Shown in pieces: positions 62,523 through 64,000 of a DNA stretch of 64,000 nt (positions are counted from its first letter, which is position 1; the number at the start of each line of letters is the position of its first letter). The notes under the pieces were generated by a model. That model saw only the letters and a program-made list of their open reading frames with translations, ran no database searches and was not told the origin of the DNA. This stretch comes from Enhydrobacter aerosaccus (lineage in GTDB: Bacteria > Pseudomonadota > Alphaproteobacteria > Reyranellales > Reyranellaceae). The stretch spans positions 248,001-312,000 of the forward strand of contig NZ_FUWJ01000003.1 of NCBI RefSeq assembly GCF_900167455.1. Direction: 5' to 3'. The translations under genes and the position numbers were made by a program.

Positions 62523-64000
62523 ATGGACGATAGGCGCGTGATCAAGTCGATCTCTCCGACCCCGACCGCACCCGCCCCACCCGACGATCCACGCATCGAA
62601 CGGGCCATGACCGACAGCCTCATGGCCGGCAATTGGCTGCGGATCCTCGCGCTCGCCATGTGGGGCATCTTTGCCATCGCCTACGGCGGCAGTGTGCCGT
62701 GGTGGATGCTCGCGGCGCCGGCAGCCCTGCATGTGGGCTCGATGATCGGCTTCCTGTGGCTGGCTCATCTCTATCGAGTGAATCCCGAGAGCCGTTCGAT
62801 CGAAGGCTGGCGCCGTTGGTATATCTTCCTCGCCGCCCTGACCGGACTCTCCTACGGCATGGCCGCATTGTTACTGGTGCCGCAGCCGCCGCTGGAACCG
62901 CGCATGCTGGTGGCGGCGACGCTGGCATCGATCGCCGCCCTGCCGCCGGGTCGGACCTTCGAACCGCGCAGCTATGTCCTGCTCGTCTGCGCCGATCTGC
63001 TGTTGCTGGCTGTCGGGTTCCTGTTGAGCGACGATCCGCTCGCCAAGCCAGTGGCGATCGGCGCGATCCTCTATCTCATCGCGCTGCTGCTCCAGAACAG
63101 CGTGCAGCACCGCATGCAACGCAAACAGACCGCGCTTGGCCTCGCGCACGAAGACCTCGCGGCGCTTTACGCACGACGCGAAAAGGAGGCGATGCAGGCG
63201 CGCGCGGTGCTGCAGGCCGTGTTCGACAACATGACCGACGGCGTCCTGCTGTACGAGGCCGACGGCCGCCGCGTGTATCACAACCCGGCGATCACCAAGC
63301 TCTACGATCTATCCGACGTGGCGCTGGAGACCTTGCCCACCTTCGGCGCCCTCGTGCGCTATCGCGCGCAGCGCGGCGATTACGGACCGCCGGCCGACCT
63401 ACAGGGCGGTCTCGATGCCTGGGTGGCCGGGCGCGCCGCGAACTTCCAGCGCACCGAAATTCCCACCGAACGCTGGCGAACGGTCGCGGGCCGAACCGTC
63501 GAGATCACTTATCGACGACTTTCCGACGGCCGCCTTCTCACAATCCACCACGACCTGACCGAGATCGTAGAGCGGGAGGAAAAGCTCACCCTGGCACGCG
63601 CCGAATCCGAGCGCGCCCGGGACGAGGCGGAGGCTGCCAACCACGCCAAATCGACCTTCCTCGCCACGATGAGTCACGAGATGCGGACGCCGATGAACGG
63701 CGTCGTCGGAACAGCCGAGTTGTTGGAACGCGAGCCCCTGAATGATCGGCAGAAGAGGCTGGTCGGCACCGTGCGCAGCTCCGCCACCGCATTGTTGCGC
63801 ATCATCGACGACGTGCTCGACTTCTCGAAGATCGAAGCGGGACGCATGGAGCTCGAGGAGGTTCCCTGTTCGCTGCGCACCGTCATTGGGGGCACGGTGG
63901 AGACGCTTGCGGTCCAGGCCGAGAAGAAGGGCCTGACATTGGCCGCGACGATCGAGCCCGACACCCCCGATGCCCTGCTTGTCGACGTCATGCGCATACG
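62523..64000 (+). CDS. Membrane sensor histidine kinase, N-terminal part (cut by window edge)
   Basis: At least 492 codons, running off the edge. About six membrane helices (residues 35-190) are followed by a coiled-coil stretch, a PAS-like domain (AVFDNMTDGVLLYEADGRRVYHNPAI, about 230-345), a second coiled coil, and a HisKA domain with phospho-accepting His385 in FLATMSHEMRTPMNGV. The start of the ATPase domain follows (KKGLTLAATIEPDTP). The HEMRTPMNGV form is frequent in hybrid kinases, so a C-terminal receiver may lie beyond. Divergent from the response regulator, its likely partner. Confidence 0.9.
   Translation, partial: MDDRRVIKSISPTPTAPAPPDDPRIERAMTDSLMAGNWLRILALAMWGIFAIAYGGSVPWWMLAAPAALHVGSMIGFLWLAHLYRVNPESRSIEGWRRWYIFLAALTGLSYGMAALLLVPQPPLEPRMLVAATLASIAALPPGRTFEPRSYVLLVCADLLLLAVGFLLSDDPLAKPVAIGAILYLIALLLQNSVQHRMQRKQTALGLAHEDLAALYARREKEAMQARAVLQAVFDNMTDGVLLYEADGRRVYHNPAITKLYDLSDVALETLPTFGALVRYRAQRGDYGPPADLQGGLDAWVAGRAANFQRTEIPTERWRTVAGRTVEITYRRLSDGRLLTIHHDLTEIVEREEKLTLARAESERARDEAEAANHAKSTFLATMSHEMRTPMNGVVGTAELLEREPLNDRQKRLVGTVRSSATALLRIIDDVLDFSKIEAGRMELEEVPCSLRTVIGGTVETLAVQAEKKGLTLAATIEPDTPDALLVDVMRI

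Noticed and set aside
1-64000. tRNA, rRNA, CRISPR array, insertion sequence or prophage
   Set aside because: No TPsiC-arm-like sequence in a cloverleaf context, no regularly spaced direct repeats and no transposase or integrase motifs were found by eye; a tRNAscan and IS search would settle it.

Overview
The window is about 64 kb of GC-rich, very densely packed bacterial chromosome. The gene order points to an alphaproteobacterium: a complete System I cytochrome c maturation operon, a Tim44-domain gene next to mltA, DUF3576 next to leuS and holA, hrcA divergent from rph-rdgB-hemW, and a candidate Irr-type iron box. A Rhodospirillales or Reyranella-like member would fit, but that is inference from gene content. 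I see no phage, transposase, CRISPR array, rRNA or tRNA. Stop/start overlaps (ATGA, GTGA, TTGA) join many neighbours.

Layout. 1-6811 (minus): ccmA-ccmB-ccmC-[SGNH hydrolase]-ccmD-ccmE-ccmF-ccmG-ccmH, with palindromic repeats at several junctions. 6848-7276: a structured intergenic region with an intrinsic terminator, a possible small RNA or leader. 7276-10218 (plus): an ornithine/lysine/arginine decarboxylase and a GNAT acetyltransferase. 10253-21114 (minus): a continuous series of genes with four glycosyltransferases, a histidine phosphatase, a polysaccharide deacetylase and a small membrane protein, running directly into a peptide-type ABC importer that has no binding protein here. 21287-24999 (plus, divergent): a 904-residue ABC exporter-like protein whose nucleotide-binding motifs are all non-canonical, a stand-alone cyclic-nucleotide-binding protein and a methyltransferase. 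This glycan/ABC/cNMP locus is the best candidate for an undescribed system.

24996-33453 is mostly housekeeping: GlsB-like protein, xthA, zinc peptidase, FAH-family hydrolase, L,D-transpeptidase, hrcA, rph, rdgB, hemW and an amino-acid binding protein. 33463-40566: a GntR regulator divergent from a BMP-type ABC importer operon with two cysteine hydrolases (isochorismatase fold), probably for uptake and hydrolysis of an N-carbamoyl or ureido compound. 40563-46174: hspQ, a metallo-beta-lactamase-fold hydrolase, a methyltransferase, a membrane class III nucleotide cyclase, a Tim44-domain protein and mltA. 46192-51500: an Nramp metal transporter divergent from lutABC (Fe-S lactate oxidation) and a methyltransferase, with a near-perfect Irr-box-like palindrome between the divergent genes. 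51478-53160: a gene remnant and a porin with a clear terminator. 53583-57867: DUF3576 lipoprotein, leuS and holA.

57864-64000: a TPR/SPINDLY glycosyltransferase, an encapsulin shell protein with its encapsulated ferritin (carrying a C-terminal cargo-loading peptide), an OmpR-type response regulator, a small membrane protein and the start of a divergent sensor histidine kinase cut by the window edge. Iron is a recurring theme: haem delivery (ccm), metal import (Nramp), Fe-S lactate oxidation under a likely iron-responsive operator, and iron storage in an encapsulin.
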